Shown: one piece after another, positions 1-10,764 of the stretch
Position numbering within the stretch: the first letter of the stretch is position 1
Layout: each line of letters begins with the position of its first letter
Assembly: GCF_025370935.1 (NCBI RefSeq)
Contig: NC_133473.1
Location: forward strand, 901,772-965,771
Reading direction: 5' to 3'
Length of the DNA: 64,000 nucleotides
Source of the DNA: Choristoneura fumiferana
Lineage: Eukaryota; Arthropoda; Insecta; Lepidoptera; Tortricidae
Program-made: the position numbers and the translations under genes
Notes under the pieces: model-generated
Database searches by the model: none
The model's input: the letters and a program-made list of their open reading frames with translations, nothing else
Told to the model about the DNA's origin: nothing

Positions 1-490
1 CGATCCTGTGCCTTAAAACTTAACAAAAACAATCCAGTATTCAATCTCAAGCCATTCAGCGTAAGATGAATTGAGCTCAAGATTCGCTCAATATCCAACG
101 CTCAACGCTTAACGCTCAATGCTCAGCCCACAGTGTTCTCGAGCGGAACTAAGCCAAGAGGCCATTGTTACCTGATTTCGAGTTGCGCTGTAAATAGTGC
201 CTATATTTAGTACATTCTCGATGACTGTGTAGGTCAAGTATAAAAGTTCTAAGCCGTAATTGGTGAATGAGATGTAAGTGATGCCTTAGTAGGTCGAGGA
301 GTGGAATCTGTACCCGTATAAGTTTTCGGTTACAAAATACGTCTCGATCGCGTTCGTGTTAAAACCTCAATTTATATGGAAACATGAACAGCGCCTCTAG
401 CGGAACGTTTGCGATGTTCGTGTTTCCATACAAATTGAGATAACCAAAACTTACACTAAGGGCACTGGACCTGAAATCCCTCTAATAAAT
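1..490. other. No gene; imperfect hairpin at 368-441
   Basis: AT-rich and unassigned. A short run of CGCTCAA-like words lies near 85-125. At about 368-441 an inverted repeat (ATATGGAAACA...TGTTTCCATA) flanks a core containing GCGCCTCTAGCGG, suggesting a small decayed palindromic element. Confidence 0.4.
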
Positions 491-499
491 ATTATAAAT

Positions 500-945
500 A
501 CGAAAGTTTGCAAGTCTGTTTGTTTGTCACTTCATTACGGTTAAACCGCAGAGCCGATTTAGATGAAATTCGGTATGCAGATAGTTTGAGTTTCGAAGAG
601 CGACATAGAATAGTTTCTATCCCGGACAATTGCATAGTTCCGTGAGATGGCGATAACCGAATTCTGCGCGGACGAAGTCGCGGGTAACAGCTAGTTAGCT
701 CATAAACCAACTTATAAGTAGGCAAACCCTCAACATTCACATTTCAAAGTTTAATATCTCAAAAACGGCGCCGCTACACCAATTTTAATAAAACGTAGCT
801 AGGAACCACCACAAAGAATTTTGCTTTCACTTAAAAATAAAACCGCATCGAAATCGGCTCATCCGTTTGAGAGCTACAGACAGACAATTGACGTCAAACT
901 TATAACAGCTCTCTTTTTGCGTCGGGGGTTATTTTTTAAAACTAC
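500..945 (-). mobile_element. Degenerate interspersed repeats, two families, minus strand
   Basis: Bases about 500-690 read on the minus strand as a GTTACCCGCGACTTCGTC-type LINE 3' segment common in moth genomes, also seen near 4230, 7860, 18390, 40885 and 55290. Bases about 715-945 are a decayed copy of the repeat ending GTCGGGGGTT (the CCCCCGAC family, best copies 7139 and 21392). Confidence 0.5.
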
Positions 946-1054
946 GCCTTTGCTAATTATAGGAAAGCAGCAATTTAACTTTATTTATTTTTTCCCAACA
1001 CACTATTACTACTATTCTGGCTAATAAATTGATCTGATTCGAAAATATATTTTT

Positions 1055-1520
1055 AGTGTTCCGTACCCAAAGGGTGCCAACGGAACCCAATTACTGAGAC
1101 TGCTGTCTGTCTGTCTGTCCGTCCGTCTGTCAAAGGGCTGTATCTATTGAGTCGTAATGCTTAGACACTTGAAATTTTCACAGATTATTACTGTAGCCGC
1201 TATGACAACAAATACTAAAAACAGTAAAATAAATTTTCATAGGGGGGCTCCCATACAACAAACGTGATTGTTTTGCCGTTTTTTGCATGATATTAATAAC
1301 GGCAACAGATAGACGCTGGAAATATTCACTGAATCTTAAGTTGTATATTACTTTTAAAATAAATAATTAAATTAAAATAAAATAAATATTTAAGGGGGGC
1401 TCCCATGCAACAAACTTGTTTTTTTTGCCGTTTGCTTTTGCTAACATCTAATGTTGTATAGATAACGGTACGGAACCCTTCCTGCGCGAGTCCGACACGC
1501 ACTTGGCCAGTTTTTAAAAT
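1055..1520 (+). repeat. Interspersed repeat of the GTTCCG...TTGGCC family
   Basis: Starts near GTGTTCCGTACCC, has a TCTGTCTGTCTGTCC core, and ends GTCCGACACGCACTTGGCC plus a T run. Related copies lie at 18977, 30293 and 50340, all in this orientation. No coding capacity; transposon class uncertain. Confidence 0.7.
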
Positions 1521-1563
1521 GTGATATAATTCAGTCCTTTTTAAAGCACATTAAAAATTTCAG

Positions 1564-1742
1564 CTACATCTGGGCACTTTTAAATCCAGATAACGCAAAC
1601 AGAACTGTCACCCTTAAGTATCGCCTGCCGTGGACGCGGCGTAACGAGCGCAAGCTGTCAATAAACGGGAAAGGTCGCGGACGCGTCCGGAAAGTAATGA
1701 GGAGTGGACTTTCTGCTGCATTACACGCCTGTGATTTTGACG
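1564..1742 (+). other. GC-rich patch with a stop-free frame, unassigned
   Basis: Follows AAAAATTTCAG, an acceptor-like end. One plus-strand frame stays open about 90 codons without a Met (includes LPWTRRNERKLSING). No donor or family signature is evident, so it could be a repeat fragment rather than an exon. Confidence 0.2.
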
Positions 1743-1819
1743 CGAGAAAAATATATTTTTTTTGTCAAAGCTTGCAAAATATGCTCTGTCTTTATTTAAG
1801 CATTATTTATTATTTTTCT

Positions 1820-2286
1820 CAAAAATGTCCGTAAAAGTTGACATTATTCTTTACATATCAGAAGGTGAAGTGCATAGTTTATGGTCAGCGAAAAATTAAA
1901 AAGTTAAAAAGATTGCAGGCGCGCTAGCCCGACAATAATAAATTAGCGCGCCTGCAATCAGTCACAATTTTTTTTTTAAGTTAAAAAGGCCATGGAAATG
2001 TTGGCACAAGTCGTATACAGCCAAATCTAATGGGCGGTATCAGATATTTTGTTGGAACTTCGGACTTTTTTTATTGGGTCTGAAACAGCTTGTGGTGTTT
2101 TCGGTGGAAAAATACACCTACAGTTTATTTTTAATGAAAAAAGGCGGGAAAGCATAAGAAACATAATTGGAATAAAATTAAATGTTATGATATATTTTGA
2201 GAAAAAGTTTAGTCTATTTCAGAATTATTCATCATTTTTGAGAAAAGCTTTATATTAGTCTCGGCTGAAATAGCAATTGCTGGCTT
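1820..2286 (+). repeat. Dispersed 467-bp repeat, copy 1, with internal hairpin
   Basis: Nearly the same sequence recurs at 31245-31710. It holds a perfect 16-bp inverted repeat (1911-1926 and 1944-1959, GATTGCAGGCGCGCTA) around a 17-base loop. Shared sequence begins CAAAAATGTCCG and ends GCAATTGCTGGCTT. No coding capacity. Confidence 0.8.
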
Positions 2287-2355
2287 CGTATTAGTTAAAC
2301 GGACTCGCAAGCTCGTCCGTTTAATACTCATACTCAGCCAGCAATTGGCTACTTC
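2263..2355. repeat. Nested inverted repeats
   Basis: The outer arms GCAATTGCTGGCT and AGCCAGCAATTG enclose an inner hairpin (TTAAACGGA...TCCGTTTAA). They sit at the 3' boundary of the 467-bp repeat, and the second copy lacks the right half. Confidence 0.6.
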
Positions 2356-2419
2356 CAGGCCACGACAATAATCTACTATAATTATATGATAAATGATGAT
2401 TTATTTAATTGAGATTTAT

Positions 2420-2740
2420 AAAGAGTGGGAACGCTGCCAGCATCTTTGAAACCTTGCTTAAGGGGACTCCTTTCAACACTTCTTATTGTTATTTTTCCTA
2501 ACCTGTGTAATGTCTCACTGCTGTTATAAATAAATTATTTTCTTTCTTTCTTTAAAAAAAAAATTTTAGTTTTTTATGTTAATAATAGATATAGATAATA
2601 TAATTATTTAAAACCTAATAAAACTATCAACAACTTAACTTGGGATAAGTCCGCCCTTGTACAAGTATCACAAAGTTTGTCAATATTGTATTTTGTTCAT
2701 TTTCTTTTGTACAATAAAGAGTTTACATACATACATACTT
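2420..2740 (+). mobile_element. Two non-LTR retrotransposon tails
   Basis: About 2420-2553 ends with TATAAATAAATTATTTT and a (CTTT) run. About 2650-2738 ends with ACAATAAAGAG then (CATA)n. Both look like polyadenylation signals followed by simple-repeat tails of 5'-truncated LINEs. Confidence 0.45.
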
Positions 2741-2769
2741 GTACTTGGTGGATGAACGATCATTATTAT

Positions 2770-3110
2770 AATTGAATATTATGTTTTGTTCTCGTCGTTC
2801 TCGTCTTGCTTGCTGCACGTGTGGTTGACCGTGTCAGAGTTGTCAATGTCAATGTCATGCTTGGCTTGTGTTGGTAGCGCTGACCATAGACAGTCGCGTT
2901 CACAATTAGGCACGGTCCGGTCGCACGCGCAGCGTGCAATGACGGCCTCACGGTCCCACCGGAAGACCAGCGCCAGCTCTTGAGCCGGCATTATGCTGAG
3001 GTGGGTCCGTTTCGTGAACAGTAACACTGTTTTTTTTTCTCTTTCTTTTATGTAATTATTCTGTCACTGTTCCGAATAAATGTATTTTCTTTCTTCTTTC
3101 TTTCTTTCTT
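2770..3110 (+). mobile_element. Non-LTR retrotransposon 3' end with (CTTT)n tail
   Basis: A more GC-rich segment holding CCGGAAGACCAGCGCCAG and GGCATTATGCTGAGGTGGG runs into CGAATAAATG and a TTTCTTTCTTTC tail. The layout is that of a LINE 3' UTR. No intact protein is present. Confidence 0.5.
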
Positions 3111-3354
3111 TACTTGTATTTGGTTTGGATAGATATTTAACTAAATGTAAACTATATTCGGCTGCCAGATTTGGCACATACAAGGATTTAAAACATTTTA
3201 CTTATCTATCATTGTAATACAAACTAGACTTGTGTATTACAATACAAAAATCTAAATGTTTAGATAGTTTATTGGGGGAATTTCAATGCAAGACATCAAT
3301 TGACGTTGTTTTGTTTACATTTAGTTAAATACCTACCAAAACCAAGTATAAGTA
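3111..3354. mobile_element. Palindromic MITE, 244 bp
   Basis: Terminal inverted repeats of about 42 bp (TACTTGTATTTGGTTT... / ...AAAACCAAGTATAAGTA) with mismatches. The right half of a second copy lies at 8614-8717. No coding capacity. Confidence 0.7.
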
Positions 3355-4310
3355 CATTTTTTTTATAAGTTATAAGAACGGCAACAACATTTCATGAGTA
3401 TTGACGAATCTAATGATACCTCAAAATGTTGAAAGCCGTACAGCTTGTTAAGGCTACAGAGGGGACCAAAGCAATAATAGGTATATACTTACAACGCTTA
3501 AAATACATAACCCTTCTTCGGGGGAGCGCCAAAGTTCCCATACTCCTCGCTAGTCATACCGTAATGTTTGTCCGAATTATCGTTTGTCATAATTTTTTTC
3601 CCACTGAAACCTTACATTTTTCTTAAAATTTTTAAATGTTCATAAAAAACTATAGGTTTGGTTTGTTTTATAACAATTCTGAACAATTATTGGATTCAGA
3701 TAAAAGAGAGTTATGACAAACGAACATTCTGACAAACATTACCTACCTACATTCGGACTTTCGATAAAGTATGCGAGCCGAGAGAGGTCCATACCCCCTT
3801 CTTCGGACAGTCGGGCAAAAAATAAAATTCATGTAGGTACAAATTTTCGCTATTCTTCTTTACTATTGCTTTGCCAAAATTCACTCGCAAGATTTGATTA
3901 AATACTGTAAAAATAGTTCTACAACTATGATGTACTACTCATAGCACATCCACATTAACAACGCCAAGGTGTTGTCACCCGTTCTACATAAAGGACACAG
4001 GAATTCCCCATAACATGACAACCGTATTAGCCGCGTAGGAAGACAGATCGCTGTTTCATAGCCGTCTCGCGGACGGGCTGTCGCCGCGTCGACGGGTTAT
4101 TAGCTGCCAGGATTAATATAGTGTCCTATGTGTAGTACAGTGATGTTTGTAGGACAGCTGTGTTGTGGAGTCTATGTAAATGGCTTTTGTGTTTGTGTTA
4201 GCTTGAGATTTACGTACTACTAATTGACGCCCGCAACGTCTGCGAAAATTCGTTTATCGCTATTCTGCGGGATTAAAAAGAAACGGAATGGATTCCAGGG
4301 ATTGAAAATA
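3355..4310. other. No recognisable gene
   Basis: AT-rich. A LINE-tail-like patch at about 3400-3540 resembles sequence at 54220-54350, and about 4225-4280 resembles the CCCGCGAC LINE family. The remainder is unassigned. Confidence 0.4.
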
Positions 4311-4311
4311 A

Positions 4312-4590
4312 CATCATCATCATCAGCCTATACGTACTATTACTGAGCAGAGGCTTCCCCTCAGCATGAGAGGGCTGAAATAATTCCCATGCGGACCCAG
4401 TGTGAATATGAACTTCAAATACACCTTAATTTTCTTCGCAGGTTTGTGCAGGTTTCATAATGTTTTAGTTTACCGTAAAGCTCGTGGTAAATTTCAAATG
4501 TAATTCCGTACATGAATTTCGAAAGACTCAGAGGTGCGACCGGGGTTTGAACCCACGATCCTCTGCTTGAACCACTTGGCCGCCATGGCT
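4312..4590 (-). mobile_element. SINE A, tRNA-derived with (GAT)n tail, decayed
   Basis: Minus-strand copy: tail CATCATCATCAGCCTATACG at the left, tRNA-like head ending GGCCGCCATGGC at the right. The B-box-like GGTTTGAACCC survives. Compare the fuller copies at 9698 and 52678. Confidence 0.75.
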
Positions 4591-5100
4591 TACTTACGGC
4601 GGGTCTTATAATATTAGTAGGATATCACCAAACCTAAGAGAAAGTTAGAATTATCCTTGTACATATTTCAGTTTTGAACTACCTGAGAACTTTAATCAAT
4701 TAAAGTTGGTCGACTATAGCGCGGGCGCAGTTTCAAATATTAGACAGAACTTGGTGTCGGATTCATAGTTTCGGTTAGCAAGGATTTTAGAAGTTTCTCG
4801 AACGAGTTACTGTACCTGAGGCTTCACGTTACATCGAGCTATGTCGAGAGTTCGGGGTTTTGATATGGTTCTAGTTCAGGGAGTTCCAGTGACGATCTAG
4901 AGATCTGCTAGCCGGTAATATTCAGTATATTTGTAGAACTATCTGTTCATTTAGAACTACACAATTTTGTTCGGGGGAATATTTATTGATAGGTTGTGAG
5001 TTTGTATACATATGTACATTTAGTACGTCACAATCTGCCAAGGTTCAGCATATTTCAATCTTACAAACTAAGCTGATAGCTGTTGAACCAACATACGATT
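4591..5100. other. No recognisable gene
   Basis: Unassigned AT-rich DNA with no long frame, RNA gene or repeat unit that I could see. Confidence 0.4.
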
Positions 5101-5215
5101 TGTTCAAATCGCTGTTCGTCCATTAAGTGATTCGTCGAGTATCATTAACGCGGTTTGTCCAGAACGCGTTTCGTCCATAACGCGTTTCGCCTTTATCGTA
5201 ATTCGTCCAAAAAAA
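5100..5215. repeat. Cryptic repeat of a TTCGTCC word
   Basis: Loose reiteration of TTCGTCCATAACGCG-like words, six or so variants, without a fixed period. Confidence 0.4.
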
Positions 5216-5536
5216 GACACAAATACAACAAAAAATAAAAATAAGAATAAACAACAAAAACAAAAGAAAACACAACAATTAAAATACATAGGTACAACGA
5301 TTTTGTAAGTCCCCGCAAAAGTGAAACGGCCGGTGACTCACCATTATGCTTTATGGTTCTAATCTGATGCAGTAAATTATTATTTATAGCACCTGTTGTA
5401 ATCTATTCCTTACTTCTTTATGATGAACATGGCAAAACTATAAGGGTTCCGTTTTTGCCATTTTGGCCGCCTATTGCTTATCTATAAATTTGTCTCTGCG
5501 TTCTTATGTTCTGTATCGCTTACTATTTCATTCTAG

Positions 5537-5984
5537 TGTACCATCGGCCAAATATGTGGTCTACCAATCGTTTGCATGTCATAAAACAATAATGCCAATG
5601 GACGTGCCTATCAACTTGAAAGTTCGACTTTAGCGACATATTCATTCGATAGGAATTTGTTTAAAAATTGATAAATAAAAATAAAATAAATAAATAAATA
5701 TCACGGGACAATTCACACCAATTGACCTAGTCCCAAAGTAAGCTTAGCAAAGCTTGTGTTATGGGTACTAAACAACGGATAAATATAATTATATAGATAG
5801 ATACATACTTAAATACATAGTAAACACCCAAGACCCGAGAACAAACATTCGTATTTTACATACAAATATCTGCCCCGACACGGGAATCGAACCCGGGACC
5901 TCAAGCTTCGTAGTCAGGTTCTCTAACCACTAGGCCATCTGGTCGTCTGGTTTTTGATAGACCACTTATTTGGCTGATGGTACA
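5537..5984. mobile_element. Palindromic MITE split by a SINE
   Basis: The left arm TGTACCATCGGCCAAATA...GTGGTCTACCAA and the right arm TAGACCAC...TTTGGCTGATGGTACA are inverted copies. A SINE B copy (about 5650-5945) lies between them, so it inserted later. Confidence 0.6.
5650..5945 (-). mobile_element. SINE B, tRNA-derived
   Basis: On the minus strand it begins with a tRNA-like head (GATGGCCTAGTGGTTAGAG ... GGTTCGATTCCCG), continues with an unrelated body including CAAGCTTTGCT, and ends in A/T-rich tail sequence. Other copies are at 15380 and 39568. It is not a functional tRNA gene because no acceptor stem closes. Confidence 0.75.
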
Positions 5985-6042
5985 AAAAGAGTCATTTGAT
6001 TGTATTGTACTTATTGTAGAGGTAAGTCATGGTTTTGTCTAA

Positions 6043-6225
6043 GAGCCAGTATGGACGGACTACATTCCAACTCCAACTTAACTGCCGACTGGCGACTGCC
6101 CATACATTTGTCATTGCAGTTCCATTGCAGTCGGCACAACTGCACGCTGACTGCGACAATGATGTATGAGCAGTCGGTAGTTGCGGTTACGTTGCCGTTG
6201 GAATGCAGTCTGTCTGTACTGGCCC
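6043..6225. mobile_element. Palindromic MITE, 183 bp, TAA target
   Basis: Inverted arms GAGCCAGTATGGACGGAC... and ...CAGTCTGTCTGTACTGGCCC pair over most of the length. TAA is duplicated at 6040-6042 and 6226-6228, the 3-bp target type of PIF/Harbinger elements. Confidence 0.7.
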
Positions 6226-6228
6226 TAA

Positions 6229-7138
6229 CCCAAAATCACTTTAAAAATTCCCGTCTAAGAACACGAAACAAAACCCCTTAAAACCCCAAACCCGGTTAAA
6301 TGAAAAGTAAAATACAAAGCTTATGCACAAATTATTTGCCTGCCAGTTAATGTATGAGAGAACAAACAATATAATTCCATCAAATACTACGCTCATGACC
6401 CAAAAATTTATTTTCCTTGTTTATCTTTTGCAACCCTGCTCAAAAGTGGCGTCGTTAATTGTACAAGTGCTTGGCCGAATTCTCAAATTTGACTTTCGGC
6501 GATACTTTGAAGTTCGGCTTTAGTTAAACAAGTAACTGTTTACTAACGCAGCCTGATGTATGTTTTCAATGTGGCTGTTTCAAATTAAAACAAAACAAGT
6601 TGTTGCGTTCTCGCACAATTTAATCAACAGATATACATTTGTCGACTAGATTGACATCGCTCGCACATCTCTATCTGACGTTAGGTACTTTTCGTTCGCT
6701 GTGGACTCTATAAAAAATGTGAATATTACTCGAAGGAGTACCCCGATCGGGTAGCTAAGTGTCGCAATAGACTTTCGCTAGCTGGCGCTGTCTATTTGAG
6801 TGTGTGCGTGAGCTCCTAGTGTCCGTATACGGCCGCAATTGACGTTCAAAGTAAAGCACCTCGTTTGCGGCTTTGGCGGAATATTTCATTTCGAGTGTGG
6901 GGTCAAAAAATCGGTTACGCTTAGATACTCCCGCCATTAGTTTTTGGTGAAATAATTCTTCATAATTTACGAAAAAAAACCTGAAAAAAAGAACTATTGA
7001 TAACAGCGCCATCTAACGGGACATTGCTCATGAGCTAACCAGGAGCATACCCCTTAAACTTAAATCAAATTGTTAGTCGCCATTGAAGTACTTAAGTCAC
7101 TATGATGAATATAAAAACAGAACACTGCACCAAAGTTA
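6229..7138. other. No recognisable gene
   Basis: Unassigned AT-rich stretch. Short frames here show no family signature. Confidence 0.4.
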
Positions 7139-7385
7139 AAGTATTTTTAACCCCCGACGCAAAAAGAGGGGTGTTATAAGTTTGACCGCTATGTGTGTCT
7201 GTCTGTGGCACCGTAGCTCTTAAACAGGTGGACCGATTTGAATGCGGTTTTTTTTAGTTGAAAGCAGGTTTTCTAGCGATGGTTCTTAGACATGTTTTAT
7301 CAAAATCGGTTCAGCCGTTTTTGAGATATTGAACTTTGAAGTGACAAAGTCGGGGTTTGTCAACTTTTTGTTGCTTAGGTTATAG
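7139..7385 (+). repeat. Interspersed repeat, CCCCCGAC family
   Basis: Runs from TTTTTAACCCCCGACGC through GGGTGTTATAAGTTTGAC and a GTCTGTCTG core to AACTTTTTGTTGC.TAGGTTA. Copies lie at 10016, 21392, 29478 (minus), 44512, 56568 and 63545 (minus). No protein. The class is uncertain. Confidence 0.75.
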
Positions 7386-7500
7386 GTTAGTTTCAGTCCC
7401 AATGAATTAAAACTAAAGTACAATGTTGTATTTTTTAAAGTATAACCTTAGCGGTCACCCGACACCGACGACGCTTAGATAAAAACAATATTACTGGGTC

Positions 7501-7840
7501 ATCATCATCATCATCATCATGTCAGCCGAAAGACGTTTACTGCTGGACATAGGCCTCCCCCAAGGCTCTCCACTCAGACCGGTCTTGTGCTTTCCGCATC
7601 CACCGCGATCCCGCGATCTTAACCAGGTCGTCGCTCCATCTTGTTGGAGGCCTACCGACAGCTCGTCTCCCGGTCCGCGGACGCCATTCGAGAACCTTTT
7701 GACCCCATCGGCCATCAGTCCTGCGAGCAATGTGCCCCGCCCATTGCCACTTCAGTTTTGCAATTCTTCGGGCTATGTCGGTAACCTTAGTTCTACTGCG
7801 GATATCATCATTTCTGATTCTATTACTGGGTAGTTATACT
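7501..7840 (-). mobile_element. RTE-type LINE 3' end
   Basis: The left end is (ATC)n, the complement of the (GAT)n tail. Minus-strand translation gives the C-terminal region of the LINE polyprotein, with pieces such as VLEWRPRTG and AYVQQWTSFG seen best in sibling copies. Frame damage is present. It is almost a duplicate of 54756-55045. Confidence 0.8.
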
Positions 7841-7854
7841 AAATTAACTTAGGC

Positions 7855-8215
7855 TACTTTTGCGGGAAATCAGCATTGTCCCCGCGGGATTGGGATAAAC
7901 GAATTCTTCGCAGATGAAGTCGCGGGCAACAGCTAGGTAGTGCATAATTATTTTTTACTTTTTAGTATTCTTTTTTGGCGGCGTTTTTCTCGGGAGTTTT
8001 TTATATTTTTGCTGGCGTTTTTTTGTGTCGGGGGTTTTTTAAATTTTAAATTTGTATTTTTATTTCATGTTTGTATGTCTGTGTGTCTGTGTGTCTGTCT
8101 GTCCGTCTGTCTGTCTGTAGCTCTTAAGCGGGTGGACCGATTAGAATGCGGTTTTTTTTGTTTGAAAATATTAAAGTCGGAGTTTTTCAACTTTTTGTTG
8201 GTTAGGTTATCATAA
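7855..8215. repeat. Composite of repeat fragments
   Basis: A CCCGCGACTTC-family LINE fragment on the minus strand (about 7860-7937) is followed by a GGCGGCGTTTTTCTCGGG segment and a CCCCCGAC-family fragment. Parts of the same combination recur inverted at 55150-55330. Confidence 0.5.
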
Positions 8216-8260
8216 ATTAAATTCAACTAACAGGTGGATGTTGTGATGTGGTGGGTTTTG

Positions 8261-8530
8261 CAGGTGGTAGGACCTTGTGCAAGGTCCGCCCGGATAGCTA
8301 CCACCATCTTGCTCGCTAATCCTGCCGTGAAGCAGCAGTGCTTGTACTGTTGTTTCGGCGTGGAGTGTAAGACAGCCGGTGAAATTACTGGCACTGGTAT
8401 CCCATCTTAGGCCTCTAGGTTGGCAACGCATCTGCAATCCCCCTGGTGCTGCAGGTGTCTATGGGCGGTGGTGATCTCAAACCACCAGGAGACCCACTTG
8501 CTCGTTTGCCGTCCAGTGGAATAAAAAACC
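8261..8530 (-). repeat. Interspersed repeat E (GCAAACGAGCA family)
   Basis: On the minus strand: T/A run, then GGCAAACGAGCAAGTGGG, ATCACCACCGCCCATA, GCGTTGCCAACCTAGAGGC and ACCTTGCACAAGGTCC. Related copies are at 25152, 41080, 45023, 48078 and 58594. It is common in moth genomes and non-coding. Confidence 0.75.
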
Positions 8531-8900
8531 ATCGCTAGAAACTTTCTTTCAAACAAAAAAACCGCATTCAAATCGGTTCACCCATTTAAGAGCTACGGTG
8601 CCACAGACAGACATGTAAGTATTTAGATAGTTTAATGGGGGAATTTCAATATTAAAGACACCAATTGACGTTGTTTTGTTTACATTTAGTTAAATACCGA
8701 TCCAAACCAAGTATAGTGAGCAAACATAGAAACTCCAATATACTGCATCACGCTATCGAAGTTTCTCAACACGAACGCATAAATACAACTTCGAACGCTC
8801 TTACATATTGGACTTAAGTCCCCAGGCATAACATCTGCCTGAAGAGAGATCTGTTTTATAAGGCCCTTCCTTATAACTTCAATTCTAATAATTAGAGCCA
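8531..8900. other. Repeat fragments and unassigned DNA
   Basis: A CCCCCGAC-family piece on the minus strand (about 8535-8612) is followed by the right half of the 3111 MITE (8614-8717). Bases 8718-8900 are unassigned. Confidence 0.5.
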
Positions 8901-9336
8901 TCATCCCAGCCTATAAACGTCTCACTGCTGACAGGTCTCCTCTCAGAATGTAAATCTGTTTTAAAAAATATATATATACCTCGTTGAGTTTCTTGCCGGA
9001 TTCTTCTCAGCAGAGGTTTTTCCGAACCGGTGGTAGATTTTTTTTGACATTCATAAGTGCTTGTTGTAGCCTAAATTGAATAAAGATATTTTGACTTTGA
9101 CTTTGACTTTGAATGCGAGAGCTTGGGCCGTAGTTCTCACGCGGGCCCATTGCGGATTGGAGCTTCACACACACCATTGAATTGCTTCTCGGGTTTGTGC
9201 AGGTTTCATCACGATCGAGGTAAATTTCAAATGTAATTTCGCACATGATTTTCTAAAAAGTCAGAGGTGCGAGCCGGGGTTTACCCACGATCTTCTGCTT
9301 GGGATGCCATAGGTCAAACCACTAAGCCACCACTGC
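8901..9336 (-). mobile_element. SINE A split by a LINE tail
   Basis: SINE A sequence 8901-8950 resumes at 9116-9336, through the tRNA-like head. The intervening 8951-9110 is a separate insertion. Removing it restores the SINE order. Confidence 0.8.
8951..9110 (+). mobile_element. Non-LTR 3' end with (GACTTT)n tail inside a SINE
   Basis: Contains GAGTTTCTTGCCGGATTCTT, AACCGGTGGTAG and AATAAAGATATTT followed by (TTGACT)n. GAATG is duplicated at 8946-8950 and 9111-9115. This tail type is widespread in Lepidoptera. Confidence 0.75.
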
Positions 9337-9684
9337 GTGTACCCATTAGAACCATTCTTACTTAAATTTACCTACAGTTATGAATTCCCAGATGATGTGT
9401 TAATCCTTTTATGATTATCACTTAACCTCTATAATTTCACGAATAATTGCCGCTTAACCGAAATTTCTTTATTATGCGACCTAAGCGGCTATCACGTTAT
9501 TTATGTTCTACTGAACCCCTGCTCGTTAACACGATTTACCTGCCGTATAATTCACTGCGGACCCCAAATAAACGCTAAGTGTCTAGTACTGTTTGTTTTC
9601 CGAAGATGTAGAAACTTTTTTACACAGCATCTAGTAAATAAATGAGATTTAGTTAAGAAAAATCTATACAAGATTTTGTAATGC
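9337..9684. other. No recognisable gene
   Basis: AT-rich and unassigned. Confidence 0.4.
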
Positions 9685-9697
9685 TTAATAGTTTTTT

Positions 9698-10007
9698 GAA
9701 GCCGTGGTGGCCTAGTGGTTTGACCTATCGCCTCTCAAACAGAGGGTCGTGGGTTCAAACCCCGGCTCGCACCTCTGAGTTTTTCGAAATTCATGTGCGG
9801 AATTACATTTGAAATTTACCACGAGCTTTGCGGTGAAGGAAAACACCGTGAGGAAACCTGCACAAACCTGCGAAGAAATTCAATGGTGCGTGTGAAGTTC
9901 CCAATCCGCACTGGGCCCGCGTGGGAACTATGGCCCAAGCCCTCTTGTTCTGAGAGGAGGCCTGTGCCCAGCAGTGGGACGTATATAGGCTGGGATGATG
10001 ATGATGA
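9698..10007 (+). mobile_element. SINE A, nearly full length
   Basis: The tRNA-like head (GCCGTGGTGGCCTAGTGGTT ... GGGTTCAAACCCCGG) is followed by a conserved body and a tail CAGCAGTGGGACGTATATAGG then (GAT)n. A 12-bp duplication, TTAATAGTTTTT, flanks it at 9685-9696 and 10008-10019, as expected for LINE-driven insertion. Confidence 0.88.
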
Positions 10008-10015
10008 TTAATAGT

Positions 10016-10190
10016 TTTTAACCCCCGACGAAAAAGAGGGGTGTTATCAGTTTGACCGCTATGTGTGTCTGTGTGTCTGTATGTCTGTCTGTGTCTGTGT
10101 GTCTGTCTATGGCACCGTAGCTCTTAAACGGGTGGACCGATTTGAATGCGGTTTTTTTTATTTGATTGCGGGTTTTTTTTTGTGGATTTG
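10016..10190 (+). repeat. CCCCCGAC-family repeat, truncated
   Basis: Starts TAACCCCCGACG and shares the GTTATCAGTTTGACCGC and GTCTGTGTGTC core. Stops after the GCGGGTTTTTTT region. Confidence 0.7.
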
Positions 10191-10229
10191 AGTTTTGTTG
10201 CAATGTTATCCGAAATACATACATGATAA

Positions 10230-10369
10230 AGCCGAGTTTTGACTTGCAAGAAAAATCGTGTAAGTTGCATTACATTGCGGCGCTCGATTGACCACTACAA
10301 ACTCGTTGGCTTTCATCTTCGCAATGTAATGCAATTCGCACGAATTTCCCTGCAAGTCTAAACTTGGCT
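10230..10369. mobile_element. Palindromic MITE, 140 bp
   Basis: Inverted arms AGCCGAGTTTTGACTTGCAA and TTGCAAGTC.AAACT.GGCT (right arm shown approximately). Same family as 33351-33483. Target flanks TAA/TAG are imperfect. Confidence 0.7.
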
Positions 10370-10587
10370 TAGGTCTCCGGTGCTGTAATAGTAAATGAGT
10401 GAAAATCACGAAGTTTAAAACACGCGGTTTCACCTGATCGAAAGATCACAAAGACTAATTTAACTCAATATTTTCCCCCACAACTCCGTGGACCTTAAAT
10501 CACACAAATACCTATCCTTCACAAACTAAACACGGCGATTTGTTCTGTTTATCTGGCGCCAACACAAACAGCCTCTCAAAATACCAA
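10370..10587. other. Flank of the copia insertion
   Basis: Unassigned AT-rich DNA that resumes after 15206. Confidence 0.4.
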
Positions 10588-10592
10588 ACATG

Positions 10593-10760
10593 TGTTAAAA
10601 TAGGTACTCTATTGTTGTATATAGGTACTGGCTATTTTTATAAGCTTTTGTAATCAAATTTCTATTTCCTTATATTTAAACTTGACTGACATAATTGTTT
10701 ATACTTTACTTCAATACAAATTCCAATCAAAGCATGTCGTTTCTTTAACAATTTACTACA
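10593..10760 (+). repeat. 5' LTR of the copia element
   Basis: 168 bp, TG...CA termini, identical to the 3' copy. A TATATA run lies near 10618 and could be a core promoter. No AATAAA was seen in the LTR. Confidence 0.95.
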
Positions 10761-10764
10761 AAAA

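Noticed and set aside
2737..3122. ACTTGTAYTTGG as target duplication of the (CTTT)n LINE fragment
   Set aside because: The right-hand copy is the terminal repeat of the MITE at 3111, so the similarity does not prove a LINE target duplication.
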